Notes: generated from the sequence alone by a model not told the origin. DNA of 64,000 nucleotides from an uncultured Bacilli bacterium (GCA_947629655.1 CANREL010000001.1:186001-250000); one strand, 5' to 3'. Shown: positions 44,859-54,400, counted from the stretch's first letter. Numbers and translations: made by a program.

Positions 44859-46511
44859 TTGAGTAAAATAAAAATATTTAGTCTTGGTGGACTAAATGAA
44901 AATGGTAAAAATATGTATGTCGTTGAAGTCGATAATGATATTTTTGTTTTTGATGCGGGTTTAAAATATGGTAATGATCAAATGTTGGGAATTGATTACA
45001 TTCTTCCTGACTATACTTATTTAAAAGAAAATGAAAAACGAATAAAAGGTATCTTTTTAACACACGGACATGAGAGTAATATGGGCGCAATGGCTGATAT
45101 CTTAGTTGATTTGAAACACGTCAATGTCTATGCTACTAAATATACGATGGAAATACTTAAGAAAGACTTAGAAGAGAGTAATGTGACATGTAAAAATTTA
45201 AAAGAGATTAGACCACATTCTAAGATTTCTTTTGGTAAGAATTCTGTTTTTCCTATCAGCGTGACTCATTCCATTCCTGATAGTGTTGCATATGTTTTAT
45301 ACACTAAAGATGGTGCTATTGTCTACACTGGTGACTATGTCTTTGATTCGACGATGATGGGTAATTACAAGACTGATTTGGGTAAGTTGGCCTATGTTGG
45401 AAAACAGGGAGTCTTGTGTTTACTAAGTGAATCAATCTATGCTGAACATGCGGGACATACTAGTCCTAATAATCGTGTTTATGATTTCATAAAAGAAGTT
45501 TTAGGTAAGAATAAAGATCGTGTCATCGCAACTATTCAACCAGCACACATCTATCGTTTACAAGAGATTTTAAACGCCAGTGTGAAGACCCATAAAACGG
45601 TCATTTTCATGGGTAAGAGATTACAAGATTTAGTCAATAGTTCCATCGATTTGGGATATTTGACTTTTGATAAGAGTTATATGGGTGATCTATCAAACTT
45701 GAATGATCCTAATGTCGTCGTCATAATTACTGATGAAAAAGAAAAACCATTCATGAATTTGGAACGCATCATCAAAGGTTTTGACAAATACATAAAATTG
45801 AAGGAAACGGATACTATTTTTATAACTGAACCTCCATATGAAGGTATTGAGAAGAGAACAGCTCTAATCATGGACGAAATAGCTAAAGTGGGTGTGACAG
45901 CGGTATCTCTATCAGCTAAAAAACATTTACTTCATCACGCTTCTCGTGAAGATTTGATGTTGATGATCAATCTCATGAATCCAAAATATTACTTCCCTGT
46001 AAAAGGTGAATATCGTCATCAAGTCATGAATGCCGAAGTTGCTGAAAACTTAGGTATTCCTAAAGAAAATATCATTTTAAAACAAAATGGGGATGTCGCT
46101 ATTTTTGAAAATGGTGTTTTAGTTGAAGACACTTATCACGTTCCAGTAGATGAGATATTGATAGATGGTAAGAGTCAAGGAGACATTGGTGAATTGGTTC
46201 TAAAAGATCGTGAAATGTTAGGAGCTAGTGGTATTGTCATCGTCAGCTGTACTCTTGACAAACAGACTAAAAAAGTTTTAGCTGGCCCAGAAATTTTAAC
46301 CCGTGGTTTTGTCTATGTCAAAGAAAGTGGTGAACTCATTAAGGAAACTCAAGATTTGTGTCTACAAATAATTGAAGAAAACATTGAGTTAGATGCTAAA
46401 AAAGTTGACTATACCAATATTAAAAATGCCGTTCGTGATCGCCTTGGAAAATACTTTTATAAACAAACTGAGAGTAAACCGATGATCATAACCGTAATCC
46501 AAGAAGTTTAA
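44859..46511 (+). CDS. rnjB: RNase J-family protein with degenerate catalytic motif (J2-like)
   Basis: 550 residues, TTG start behind AAAGGAG. Beta-lactamase/beta-CASP architecture: GGLNENGKNMYVVE, LTHGHESNMGA, YTGDYVFD, the C-terminal HHASRE and PVKGEYRH. The first motif should be HxHxDH; here it is H69-G-H71-E-S73-N74. RNase J2 of Bacillus also has an altered motif and works with J1. The protein therefore probably pairs with an active J1 encoded elsewhere. Confidence 0.9.
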   Translation: MSKIKIFSLGGLNENGKNMYVVEVDNDIFVFDAGLKYGNDQMLGIDYILPDYTYLKENEKRIKGIFLTHGHESNMGAMADILVDLKHVNVYATKYTMEILKKDLEESNVTCKNLKEIRPHSKISFGKNSVFPISVTHSIPDSVAYVLYTKDGAIVYTGDYVFDSTMMGNYKTDLGKLAYVGKQGVLCLLSESIYAEHAGHTSPNNRVYDFIKEVLGKNKDRVIATIQPAHIYRLQEILNASVKTHKTVIFMGKRLQDLVNSSIDLGYLTFDKSYMGDLSNLNDPNVVVIITDEKEKPFMNLERIIKGFDKYIKLKETDTIFITEPPYEGIEKRTALIMDEIAKVGVTAVSLSAKKHLLHHASREDLMLMINLMNPKYYFPVKGEYRHQVMNAEVAENLGIPKENIILKQNGDVAIFENGVLVEDTYHVPVDEILIDGKSQGDIGELVLKDREMLGASGIVIVSCTLDKQTKKVLAGPEILTRGFVYVKESGELIKETQDLCLQIIEENIELDAKKVDYTNIKNAVRDRLGKYFYKQTESKPMIITVIQEV

Positions 46512-46538
46512 AAAGAAGATTTATCTTCTTTTTTTTCT
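46511..46538 (+). terminator. Terminator of the RNase J gene
   Basis: aaaagaaga-ttta-tcttctttt and T tract, overlapping the stop. Confidence 0.87.
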
Positions 46539-46574
46539 TGCTATTTTATAGTATCATTATATATAGGTGAAAAT

Positions 46575-47321
46575 ATGAAAATGGGAAAGAAAGTATTCCT
46601 ACTAGCCGCAATTATATTGTTTTTAGTCATTCCTCTTGTTGTCATTGGTCGCATTGATAGTATTGAAATAGAAGAAGACGGCTGGGAAATGGTAAAAGCT
46701 GAAGTGACGAGTAGTACGATGGGCATCAATGATTACGTAACGAATGTAAAATATACAATCGATGGTCAAGTTTATAATTCAGAAATAAGAACTGCTAAAC
46801 AAGTTAATGGTAAGATTACGATCTATTACAACGAAAAAGACTACTATAATGTCGATATTGATAATAAAAGACCACTAAATATCCGTGAGTTAACTATTAT
46901 ATATGAAATAGTGGGCGTTTTTTTACTAGTCGATTTCATCATCATTGTCTTTGTCTATAATAGTATTAATAAGAAAGATAAAGTAAGTATAGAAGAATTA
47001 CCAAAAGAAAAGCAAGAAGTAAATAAAAATTATCTTCATCACACCTCACACGCTAGTAGTAAAAAAGTTAAAACTGGTGGTGAACTAGTCATCTTGGGAA
47101 AAATAACTGGTGTTCAAAAAGAAGATGATGGTTATTCTCTTAATATTGAATATGAATATAAAGATGAGATCTATGATTTCTCGATAGGTGGATATGACAG
47201 TGATATATCCGACATCCTTAAAAGCAAAAATATTAAGTATCTAAAAGTATTTGTAAATATCGATGAACCAGACGTGGTCAGAATTGATGAAAAAGAATTG
47301 AATAAAAAGATAAAAGAATGA
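46575..47321 (+). CDS. Two-helix membrane protein, unknown
   Basis: 248 residues: helix at about 5-24, an external domain similar to DUF3592-type beta modules (VKYTIDGQVYNSEI, KITIYYNEKDYYN), a second helix (about 112-133), and a cytoplasmic domain with a comparable beta pattern. DUF3592 resemblance is by eye. GGTGAAAAT precedes the ATG. Confidence 0.62.
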   Translation: MKMGKKVFLLAAIILFLVIPLVVIGRIDSIEIEEDGWEMVKAEVTSSTMGINDYVTNVKYTIDGQVYNSEIRTAKQVNGKITIYYNEKDYYNVDIDNKRPLNIRELTIIYEIVGVFLLVDFIIIVFVYNSINKKDKVSIEELPKEKQEVNKNYLHHTSHASSKKVKTGGELVILGKITGVQKEDDGYSLNIEYEYKDEIYDFSIGGYDSDISDILKSKNIKYLKVFVNIDEPDVVRIDEKELNKKIKE

Positions 47322-47350
47322 GATATGTTGTATGATATATCTCTTGTTTT
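47320..47350 (+). terminator. Weak terminator before the NAD operon
   Basis: gagatat / atatctc with a ten-base loop and a T-rich but interrupted tail. Confidence 0.5.
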
Positions 47351-47381
47351 ATATTCTTTTTAATAAAATGTTAAAAACATA

Positions 47382-47420
47382 TTGACATTTCTTTTTGTTA
47401 TTAATATAATGTTATTAACA
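47382..47420 (+). promoter_or_regulatory. NAD-operon promoter with probable NrtR operator
   Basis: TTGACA (47382-47387), 17-base spacer, TATAAT (47405-47410); the last T begins the palindrome TGTTATTAACA (47410-47420). The same arrangement occurs at nadD. A further palindrome, ATGTTAAAAACAT (47368-47380), abuts the -35 box. An NrtR gene lies in the same locus. Confidence 0.75.
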
Positions 47421-47439
47421 GAAGAAAGAAGGAGAAAAT

Positions 47440-48057
47440 ATGAAGAATTTAAAAGTTTATAAGAAAGCTCTCATCATTGTTGATATGGTTAATGGTTTTG
47501 TGCGTGAAGGAGCTTTAGCCGATCCTCATATCGCTAAGACAATTGCAAGAGAGAAAGAATTGATTGAACAATATCAGAAAGAGAAACAATTGATAATTTT
47601 CATTAAGGATGCTCATACTGAAGATTCCGTTGAACATGATCGTTTCGGTGGTGCTCTTCACTGCATAATTGGAACGCGTGAATCCGAATTAGTCGATGAA
47701 TTAAAAGCGTATGAAAATGGTGAAAATACTATTTCTTTAGAAAAGAATTCAACTAGTTATATCTGGGCTAAAAATAAGCGTGAAGGATTTAATTTCATTG
47801 ATGTCTTAGAAGGCTTAGAAAACGTTGAACAGTTTGACATTGCTGGATGTTGTACTGATATTTGTATCATAAATGGTGTTAATCCTATGATGAATTGGTT
47901 TGATGAAGAAAATCGTCGTATCAAAGTTTATTTGCACACTGATGCGATTGATACATTTGAAATACCTAATGTCCATCGTCGTGATGATTATGAACGTGCT
48001 GCTTATATGTTGATGGAACAACAAGGGGCTATTAAAGTTAAGAAAAAGGAGAAATAA
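47440..48057 (+). CDS. pncA: Nicotinamidase
   Basis: 205 residues. Isochorismatase fold with catalytic Asp in ALIIVDMVNGF, Lys in IFIKDAH, Cys in AGCCTDICI, and metal ligands in DAHTEDSVEHD. It converts nicotinamide to nicotinic acid, the first step of the salvage pathway whose next gene (pncB) begins two bases later. AAGGAG upstream; promoter with operator ahead. Confidence 0.9.
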   Translation: MKNLKVYKKALIIVDMVNGFVREGALADPHIAKTIAREKELIEQYQKEKQLIIFIKDAHTEDSVEHDRFGGALHCIIGTRESELVDELKAYENGENTISLEKNSTSYIWAKNKREGFNFIDVLEGLENVEQFDIAGCCTDICIINGVNPMMNWFDEENRRIKVYLHTDAIDTFEIPNVHRRDDYERAAYMLMEQQGAIKVKKKEK

Positions 48058-48059
48058 AT

Positions 48060-49646
48060 ATGGAAAGATTTAATATTGATATTGATGAAAAAAGAAGAGA
48101 AGAATTTTTAAAATTATTAGCTGATAATGGGTTTGGTGATGTTGAATTACGTGAAGATGAAAACAATATGACCATGATGACCGATCTTTATGAGTTGACC
48201 ATGGCTCAAGTAAATTTCCTTCATCATGAAGAAAAAGATATTGAGTACTTCGATGGTTTCTTCCGCAAAGAACCATTAGATGCTGGTTATGGTATCGTTT
48301 GTGGAACGGATACGATGATTGATTATATTAAAAACTTACATTTTACGCAAAGCGATATTGATTATTTGCGAAAAACTGGTAAGTTCTCTGAAGAATTTTT
48401 AGAATACTTAAAGAACTTTAAGTTTCAAGGTGACATTTGGGCCGTTCCTGATGGAACACCAATTTTTAGAAATGAACCTTTCATCACTGTTCGTGGTAAT
48501 ATGATTGAGTCAAAGATAGTTGAGACAGCTCTTCTATCAATCTATAACAGTCAAATTGCCTATGCGACAGCTGCTCGAAAAATAGTTGAAGCAGCAAATG
48601 GTGTCGATGTCGTAGTAGAAGAAGAAAAGACTCATGACTTGATTCCCATCATGGAATTTGGAGCCCGTCGTGCTTATGGTATGAATGCTGCTGTTGATGC
48701 TAGTAAATGTGCTGTCATTGCCGGATGTAGTGGTACTTCAAATGTTAAAGCGGCTAAAAAATATGGACTAGTTCCAATGGGAACAATGGCTCACAGTGCG
48801 ATTATGGAAGCTAGTAGTGAAGAAGAAGCTTTTGAAAAATATGCCCGAACTTATCCTGATAAACCACTATTTTTAGTCGATACTTATGACACTTTAAAAA
48901 GTGGTATTCCCACAGCTATCAAAGTATGTAAAAAAATGGGTATTGAATTGGGTGGAATCAGAATTGATAGTGGTGATTTGGCATATTTGTCTAAAGAAGC
49001 TAAAGAGATGTTAAAAAAAGAATACCCTAATGCTGTCATCTGCTTATCAAATGGCTTAAATGCACAATCTATCACATCTTTAAAACAACAAGGAGCAGTT
49101 ATCAATTCCATCGGTTGTGGTGATAATATCGCATCTCCTGATACTAGAGTAGGAGCAGTCTATAAAAATTGTGCCATTGAAAAAGATGGAAAAATTATAC
49201 CTAAAGTAAAAATAAGCGGTGACAAGATCAAAGTTACCAATCCTGATTTTAAAAAGATATGGCGTTTTTACGATAGAGATACTGGCTATGCCTTAGGCGA
49301 TGTCATTGCGAAACATGATGAAGTTATTCCAACGGATAACTACACGTTAGTAAATCATGAAGATCCTCTTCAGACTAAAGATTTGCACAACTACTATGTC
49401 CGTGAATTACAAGTTCCAATTTTTCAAAATGGTGAGTTGGTTTATGATGATCCATCAGTTCCTGAAAAAATTGCTTACTGTAATCGCGAAATGCAAACGC
49501 TATATCCTGAAATTAGACGTGTTGAAAAACCACATAAATACATTGTCGATTTATCTGATGAGTTGCGCGAATTGAAAGATCAATTGATCAAAGCCATAAA
49601 TCAAGATATCAAAATTAAAGAAAAGACAATTGGAGTAAAGAAATAA
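48060..49646 (+). CDS. pncB: Nicotinate phosphoribosyltransferase
   Basis: 528 residues. MMTDLYELTMAQVNF is the N-terminal hallmark; FGARRAYG with catalytic-site Arg, GTMAHSAIM (His region), FLVDTYDT, GGIRIDSGDLAYLS and SNGLNAQSI follow. It makes nicotinate mononucleotide from nicotinic acid and PRPP. The gene is adjacent to pncA and precedes nadE and nadD, completing salvage. Confidence 0.95.
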   Translation: MERFNIDIDEKRREEFLKLLADNGFGDVELREDENNMTMMTDLYELTMAQVNFLHHEEKDIEYFDGFFRKEPLDAGYGIVCGTDTMIDYIKNLHFTQSDIDYLRKTGKFSEEFLEYLKNFKFQGDIWAVPDGTPIFRNEPFITVRGNMIESKIVETALLSIYNSQIAYATAARKIVEAANGVDVVVEEEKTHDLIPIMEFGARRAYGMNAAVDASKCAVIAGCSGTSNVKAAKKYGLVPMGTMAHSAIMEASSEEEAFEKYARTYPDKPLFLVDTYDTLKSGIPTAIKVCKKMGIELGGIRIDSGDLAYLSKEAKEMLKKEYPNAVICLSNGLNAQSITSLKQQGAVINSIGCGDNIASPDTRVGAVYKNCAIEKDGKIIPKVKISGDKIKVTNPDFKKIWRFYDRDTGYALGDVIAKHDEVIPTDNYTLVNHEDPLQTKDLHNYYVRELQVPIFQNGELVYDDPSVPEKIAYCNREMQTLYPEIRRVEKPHKYIVDLSDELRELKDQLIKAINQDIKIKEKTIGVKK

Positions 49647-49650
49647 GTAA

Positions 49651-50445
49651 ATGAAAGATAAATTACAAGAATTGAAACAGTATTTAGAAGAATTGAAAAC
49701 AGTTGAAAAGAGAAAATTATCTGCAAGTGATATTTATAAAGATAAAGTATTTTCTCTAAATGGTGGTAAATACATTCTTTTAGATGATATAATTGGTAAT
49801 GTAGAACATAAAAATATCGATCCATCTAAAATAGTGACATTGCCTAGTGGTGATTTTATAGCACTTAGTGATATGGCAACTGGTCAGTTCATGACGACTG
49901 AAAAGTATGAATGTTCTCTTAACAATGGCGAAGTGATAACGCGTGAGAAACTCTTAAAAGCTAGAAGAGATGGCTCAGCCGTCATCATTGTTCCAGTAAC
50001 AGTTGATAACGAAGTGATTGTCACTGTTGAACCTCGTGTTTTTACCGCGAATACGACTGGTGTCGGTTTCCCAGCTGGTTACATTGAAAAGGGCGAAGAA
50101 CCTCACATCTCAGCTTTGCGCGAACTCCAAGAGGAAGTGGGGTGCCTTCCTAAATATTTAATTGAATTGTCCCGTTTTTATCAAGATGAAGGTGTATCTA
50201 GTGCTAAGAATGTCGCTTTCCTTGCTCTTGGTTGTACTGAAGGACATGAAAAAAATCCTGATCCTGGTGAGTTCATTAGATATGTCAAATGTAATTTTAA
50301 CGAAGTCATGGAATTGGAAAGAGATGGATATATCGAAGGAGCAAATTCTATTATTGCCATAGCTAAAGCAAAGCCATACTTTAGTGATAGAGGTAAAGTA
50401 AAAAAATTAAAAGTTATGATGAATAGAGATAAAATAATAGTGTAG
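49651..50445 (+). CDS. NUDIX hydrolase, probable ADP-ribose pyrophosphatase
   Basis: 264 residues. An extra N-terminal domain of about 110 residues is followed by a NUDIX fold with an intact box GYIEKGEEPHISALRELQEEVG-type motif (GX5EX7REUXEEXGU at about residues 147-168). ADP-ribose or NADH are the likely substrates, judged from the family and from neighbours making and breaking NAD; the sequence does not decide. It follows pncB by four bases. Confidence 0.85.
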   Translation: MKDKLQELKQYLEELKTVEKRKLSASDIYKDKVFSLNGGKYILLDDIIGNVEHKNIDPSKIVTLPSGDFIALSDMATGQFMTTEKYECSLNNGEVITREKLLKARRDGSAVIIVPVTVDNEVIVTVEPRVFTANTTGVGFPAGYIEKGEEPHISALRELQEEVGCLPKYLIELSRFYQDEGVSSAKNVAFLALGCTEGHEKNPDPGEFIRYVKCNFNEVMELERDGYIEGANSIIAIAKAKPYFSDRGKVKKLKVMMNRDKIIV

Positions 50446-50457
50446 AAAGGTGATATC

Positions 50458-52386
50458 ATGATAAAAAAATATGGATATTTAAGAGTTGGAGCGATTGTTC
50501 CATCTTTAGAAGTTGGTAATGTCAAAAAAAATGTTGAAGAAATAATTGAAGAGATTAAAAGAGCTGCAAATGAAAAAGTTCAGATTGTGACAACTCCAGA
50601 GTTGTCTTTGACGGGTTATACTTGTAGTGATCTGTTCTTTCAAGATGCTTTATTGAAAAAAAGTATTTATGGTTTATCTCAAATATTAGAAAGAACATCC
50701 GATTTAGACATCATTGCAATTGTCGGTTTACCCCTAAGAATAAAGAGTAAATTATACAATTGTGCCGTTGCTTTTCAAAGAGGAAAAATCCTTGGAATAG
50801 TTCCTAAAGTCTACATTCCTAATTATAATGAATTCTATGAGAAGAGATGGTTTGAATCTGGTCGCTATTTAGATGAAAAGATAAATATCTTAGATCAAGT
50901 AGTTCCAGTTAATACGAATATTCTCTTCCGCGATATCAACGACCCTGATTTTACCTTTGCGATGGAAATATGTGAAGACTTATGGTCACCAATACCACCT
51001 AGTACTAATCATGCCTTAAATGGTGCGACAGTTATTTTTAACTTATCAGCAAGTAATGAAATCATTGGTAAATATGAGTATCGAAAACGTCTTGTTGCTT
51101 CCCAATCAGCGCGAACAATAAGTGGTTATGTCTATTCTTCAAGTGGTGTTAATGAATCGACGACCGACGTTTTATTTTCAGGTCATGCACTAATTTGTGA
51201 AAATGGTTCCATTTTGAAAGAAAATGAACGTTTCGCTTTCAAGAGTAATTTAATCTATACTGATATTGATATTAAACGTCTAATGAATGAACGCTTAAAA
51301 ATTACTTCTTTTGAACAAGTCGAGAACTCTTTCTATGACGTCATCGATATCGATATCAAAGATGATGTCGAAGAAATCGTTAGAACTTATCCCAAATATC
51401 CTTTCGTTCCTAATGATGAAACAAAGCGTAGTGAACGATGCGAAGAGATATTTAATATTCAAGCATGTGCTCTTGCCAAAAGATTAAAACACGTCAAAAC
51501 GGAAAAAACAGTCATCGGTATATCTGGTGGTCTTGATTCGACCCTTGCTTTTTTAGTCATCGTTGCTTCTTACGAGAAACTAGGTATCGATAATAAGAAC
51601 ATAATCGCTGTTACCATGCCTGGCTTTGGAACGACTGATCGCACTTATAATAATGCTGTCAATCTCGTCAAAGAGTATGGCGCAACATTAAAAGAGATAA
51701 GTATAAAAGATGCTGTTTTACAACATTTCCAAGATATTGGTCAAGATGAAAATATCCATGATATCACCTATGAAAATGCTCAAGCTCGTGAGAGAACACA
51801 AATTTTGATGGATGTTGCTAATAAAGAAGGGGGAATCCTAATTGGTACCGGCGATTTGTCAGAACTTGCTCTTGGATGGTGTACTTATAATGGTGATCAC
51901 ATGAGTATGTATTCTGTTAACTCATCCATCCCTAAAACATTAGTTAGATATCTAGTCAAATGGATTGCTGATACGACTGAAAATTCTCAACAAAAAGAGA
52001 CTATTTATGACATCTTAGATACTCCAATTTCTCCTGAATTGTTACCACCTGATGAAAATGGTAACATCAATCAAAAGACAGAGAGTTCCATTGGACCATA
52101 TATTTTACATGATTTCTTCTTATATCACTTCTTCCGTTATGGAGCTAGACCAAATAAAATTAAATATCTTGCCAATCAGACTTTTAAAGGTGTTTATAGT
52201 GAAGAAGAGATTACAAAATGGTTAAGAGTCTTCTTGAAGCGCTTTTTCTCTCAACAGTTCAAACGCAGTTGCATTCCTGATGGTGTCAAAGTTGGTACGA
52301 TTAGTCTTTCACCAAGAGGGGATTTACGCATGCCAAGTGATGCTAGTGTTGATACTTGGTTAGATGATTTAGAAAAAGAGGCTTAG
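50458..52386 (+). CDS. nadE: Glutamine-dependent NAD+ synthetase
   Basis: 642 residues, the long two-domain form. N-terminal nitrilase-type glutaminase: TPELSLTGYTCSDLF, VPKVYIPNY (Lys) and MEICEDLWSP (catalytic Cys). C-terminal synthetase: ISGGLDSTLAF ATP motif, TMPGFGTTDRTY, LIGTGDLSELALGWCTYNGDHMSMY. It amidates nicotinate adenine dinucleotide to NAD+. The stop codon overlaps a short terminator, after which nadD has its own promoter. Confidence 0.96.
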   Translation: MIKKYGYLRVGAIVPSLEVGNVKKNVEEIIEEIKRAANEKVQIVTTPELSLTGYTCSDLFFQDALLKKSIYGLSQILERTSDLDIIAIVGLPLRIKSKLYNCAVAFQRGKILGIVPKVYIPNYNEFYEKRWFESGRYLDEKINILDQVVPVNTNILFRDINDPDFTFAMEICEDLWSPIPPSTNHALNGATVIFNLSASNEIIGKYEYRKRLVASQSARTISGYVYSSSGVNESTTDVLFSGHALICENGSILKENERFAFKSNLIYTDIDIKRLMNERLKITSFEQVENSFYDVIDIDIKDDVEEIVRTYPKYPFVPNDETKRSERCEEIFNIQACALAKRLKHVKTEKTVIGISGGLDSTLAFLVIVASYEKLGIDNKNIIAVTMPGFGTTDRTYNNAVNLVKEYGATLKEISIKDAVLQHFQDIGQDENIHDITYENAQARERTQILMDVANKEGGILIGTGDLSELALGWCTYNGDHMSMYSVNSSIPKTLVRYLVKWIADTTENSQQKETIYDILDTPISPELLPPDENGNINQKTESSIGPYILHDFFLYHFFRYGARPNKIKYLANQTFKGVYSEEEITKWLRVFLKRFFSQQFKRSCIPDGVKVGTISLSPRGDLRMPSDASVDTWLDDLEKEA

Positions 52387-52395
52387 GCCTTTTTT
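52374..52395 (+). terminator. Short terminator at the end of nadE
   Basis: aaagaggc-ttag-gcctttttt with one G-T pair; weak to moderate, so partial read-through to nadD is possible. Confidence 0.6.
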
Positions 52396-52410
52396 CTTTC
52401 CAAAAGAAGG

Positions 52411-52449
52411 TTGATATTTAAATATGTTTTTAATATAATGTTAATAACA
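52411..52449 (+). promoter_or_regulatory. nadD promoter with probable NrtR operator
   Basis: TTGATA (52411-52416), 17-base spacer, TATAAT (52434-52439), and TGTTAATAACA (52439-52449) starting at the last T of the -10. It matches the pncA promoter except for the central base. Confidence 0.75.
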
Positions 52450-52469
52450 AAGCAAAAGGAGATTATGAT

Positions 52470-53048
52470 ATGCGAATCGGAATCTTTGGAGGCAGTTTTA
52501 ATCCTCCCCATAAAATGCATGAGAGTATTGCTCATCAATTACTAGAAAGAAAATTATTAGATCGAATCATTTTTGTTCCAACTAGTAATTTTTATCCTAA
52601 AGCTGGTCTCATCAGTGACGAAAATCGTTTTAAAATGTTAGAGTTGATGACTGAAGATGAAAAAAAGATTTCTCTTTCTAAATATGAATTTGGAAGACTT
52701 ACATATACTTATGAGACTTTAGAGCATTTTCAAAGAGAATATCCAAGTGATTTGATATATTTTGTCTGTGGAAGTGATAATTTAAATGAAATGGATACTT
52801 GGCGTGAATACCAAAAGATATTGACTGATTTTAAATTGATTGTCATTCCTCGCAATCATGATATGTCTTCTCTTTTAAAGAAATATGAAAAATATCGTCA
52901 AAACATAACTGTTGTCGAACTTGATAATAATTATTTATCTTCGACTAATGTCAGAAAATATTTGAAAGATAAAGATTATGATTTAGTCAAAGACTATATC
53001 GATGAAAAAGTTTTAAAATATATTCAAGATAATAATTTATATGAATGA
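52470..53048 (+). CDS. nadD: Nicotinate-nucleotide adenylyltransferase
   Basis: 192 residues. GIFGGSFNPPHKMHESIA carries the HxGH-like nucleotidyltransferase motif in the variant HKMH; CGSDNLNEMDTWREYQKIL and NNYLSSTNVRKYL (ISSTxxR region) complete it. It joins nicotinate mononucleotide to AMP. It has its own promoter inside the NAD locus. Confidence 0.94.
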   Translation: MRIGIFGGSFNPPHKMHESIAHQLLERKLLDRIIFVPTSNFYPKAGLISDENRFKMLELMTEDEKKISLSKYEFGRLTYTYETLEHFQREYPSDLIYFVCGSDNLNEMDTWREYQKILTDFKLIVIPRNHDMSSLLKKYEKYRQNITVVELDNNYLSSTNVRKYLKDKDYDLVKDYIDEKVLKYIQDNNLYE

Positions 53049-53063
53049 TTGAGAGGTGAAGAT

Positions 53064-53918
53064 ATGTTAGGTGCCATAATTGGTGATGTCGTCGGTTCTT
53101 ATTATGAAGTGTTAGAAATCGAAGCCAAAAAGAATAAAACACATCGCAAATATGAAGATAGAATTAAAATATTAGATGAAGATGTTCCCTTGTTTACAGA
53201 AAACTCTTCCGTTACTGATGATTCTGTTTTGACTTGTGCTGTATATGATGCCATTATTAATGGTCATTGTGATTATGAAACTTATTTGCGCAAATATGGT
53301 GAATATGAAGTTGGTTTAGGAGAGGACATGTATGGAAGAAGTCGCTTTGGCAAAGGCTTTGTCGAATGGTTAAATCATGAAAATAATGGTCATAGTTGGG
53401 GTAATGGAGCAGCGATGCGAATCAGTGCTGTCGGCTTCTGTTTTGATGATTTAGAAACTGTTAAATCAAATGCTGAACTGTGTACACGACCTTCTCATAA
53501 CCATCCTGATTCTTTGCGCAGTGCTGAAGTAGTAGCTGTTGCGATTTTCTTACTTCGTCAAAACTTTTCCAAAGATTACGTCAAAAAATATGTAATTGAT
53601 AACTATTATCCTCTTGATTATGACTTAATGGACTTACAAAAAAATTATAAATTCACCTCTAAAGCTAGTGAATCAGTTCCTCAAGCTTTATTCGTCTTTT
53701 TCAATTCTAATAGTTTTGAAGATAGTATTCGCAAAGCTATATCTATTGGTGGTGATAGTGATACGATCGCAGCAATTGTTGGGTCATTATCTGAAGCTCA
53801 TTATGGTATTCCAACTCACTTAAAAGATGGTGTTAGACCATACTTACGTGATTATATGTATGACTTATTACAAAAAAAGTATTATGATAGAGATAGAGTA
53901 AAGGAGATAAAAAAATGA
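53064..53918 (+). CDS. ADP-ribosylglycohydrolase family protein
   Basis: 284 residues. Family motifs: GAIIGDVVGSYYE, VTDDSVLTCAV (metal-binding TDDS), GNGAAMRISAVGF, SHNHPDSLRSAEVVAVAI and GGDSDTIAAIVGSLSEAHYG. These enzymes remove ADP-ribose from proteins or small molecules using two metal ions. ATG 53064 with GAGAGGTG at 53051-53058 is preferred to TTG 53049. Lying between nadD and pncC suggests return of ADP-ribose into NAD recycling. Confidence 0.92.
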   Translation: MLGAIIGDVVGSYYEVLEIEAKKNKTHRKYEDRIKILDEDVPLFTENSSVTDDSVLTCAVYDAIINGHCDYETYLRKYGEYEVGLGEDMYGRSRFGKGFVEWLNHENNGHSWGNGAAMRISAVGFCFDDLETVKSNAELCTRPSHNHPDSLRSAEVVAVAIFLLRQNFSKDYVKKYVIDNYYPLDYDLMDLQKNYKFTSKASESVPQALFVFFNSNSFEDSIRKAISIGGDSDTIAAIVGSLSEAHYGIPTHLKDGVRPYLRDYMYDLLQKKYYDRDRVKEIKK

Positions 53919-54379
53919 AAGAAGTAATTGCAATTTTGACTGAGAAAAATAAAACGATTGCCACGATGGAGTCTTGTACTGGCGGTGGTGTTGCTAATGC
54001 TATTACCAATGTCGAAGGAGCAAGTGAAGTGTTGAAATTCAGTGCTGTCACTTATTCAAATGAATATAAAATCAAAATGGGTGTTTCATCTGATGTCATC
54101 GCTAAATATAGTGTCTACAGTATGGAGACCGCAGTTGAGATGAGCACTAATATCTCCAAGTTTGCTAATAGTGATTATGGTGTTGGCATAACTGGAAAAT
54201 TGAATAGAGTTGACCAAAATAACCCTTATGGTGAAGATAATATCGTTTTTATTTCTATTTATGATCGTGATAATAATGAATACTACAACAAAAAAGTTGA
54301 AGCTGTCGAATCTTCGCGTGAAGCTAATAAGGAATTGGTCATCAAAAAGATTGAAGAAGTACTTCTTTCAATAATTTAA
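53915..54379 (+). CDS. pncC: NMN amidohydrolase (CinA C-terminal domain)
   Basis: 154 residues, a stand-alone CinA-C domain. ATMESCTGGGVANAIT carries the catalytic Ser; VTYSNEYKIKMGV and VGITGKLNRVDQNNP are typical. It deamidates nicotinamide mononucleotide to nicotinate mononucleotide, feeding nadD. The ATG overlaps the previous stop as ATGA. The usual TGxAGPxG loop is altered to TGKLNRVD, worth noting as a variation. Confidence 0.87.
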   Translation: MKEVIAILTEKNKTIATMESCTGGGVANAITNVEGASEVLKFSAVTYSNEYKIKMGVSSDVIAKYSVYSMETAVEMSTNISKFANSDYGVGITGKLNRVDQNNPYGEDNIVFISIYDRDNNEYYNKKVEAVESSREANKELVIKKIEEVLLSII

Positions 54380-54400
54380 ATGTTAAAGGAGTGATAACAT
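54380..54400 (+). promoter_or_regulatory. Inverted repeat enclosing the nrtR ribosome binding site
   Basis: ATGTTA (54380-54385) and TAACAT (54395-54400) flank AAGGAG and include part of the start codon. Half-sites resemble the NAD operators but are spaced nine bases apart, so it may be an RNA hairpin or chance. Confidence 0.3.
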
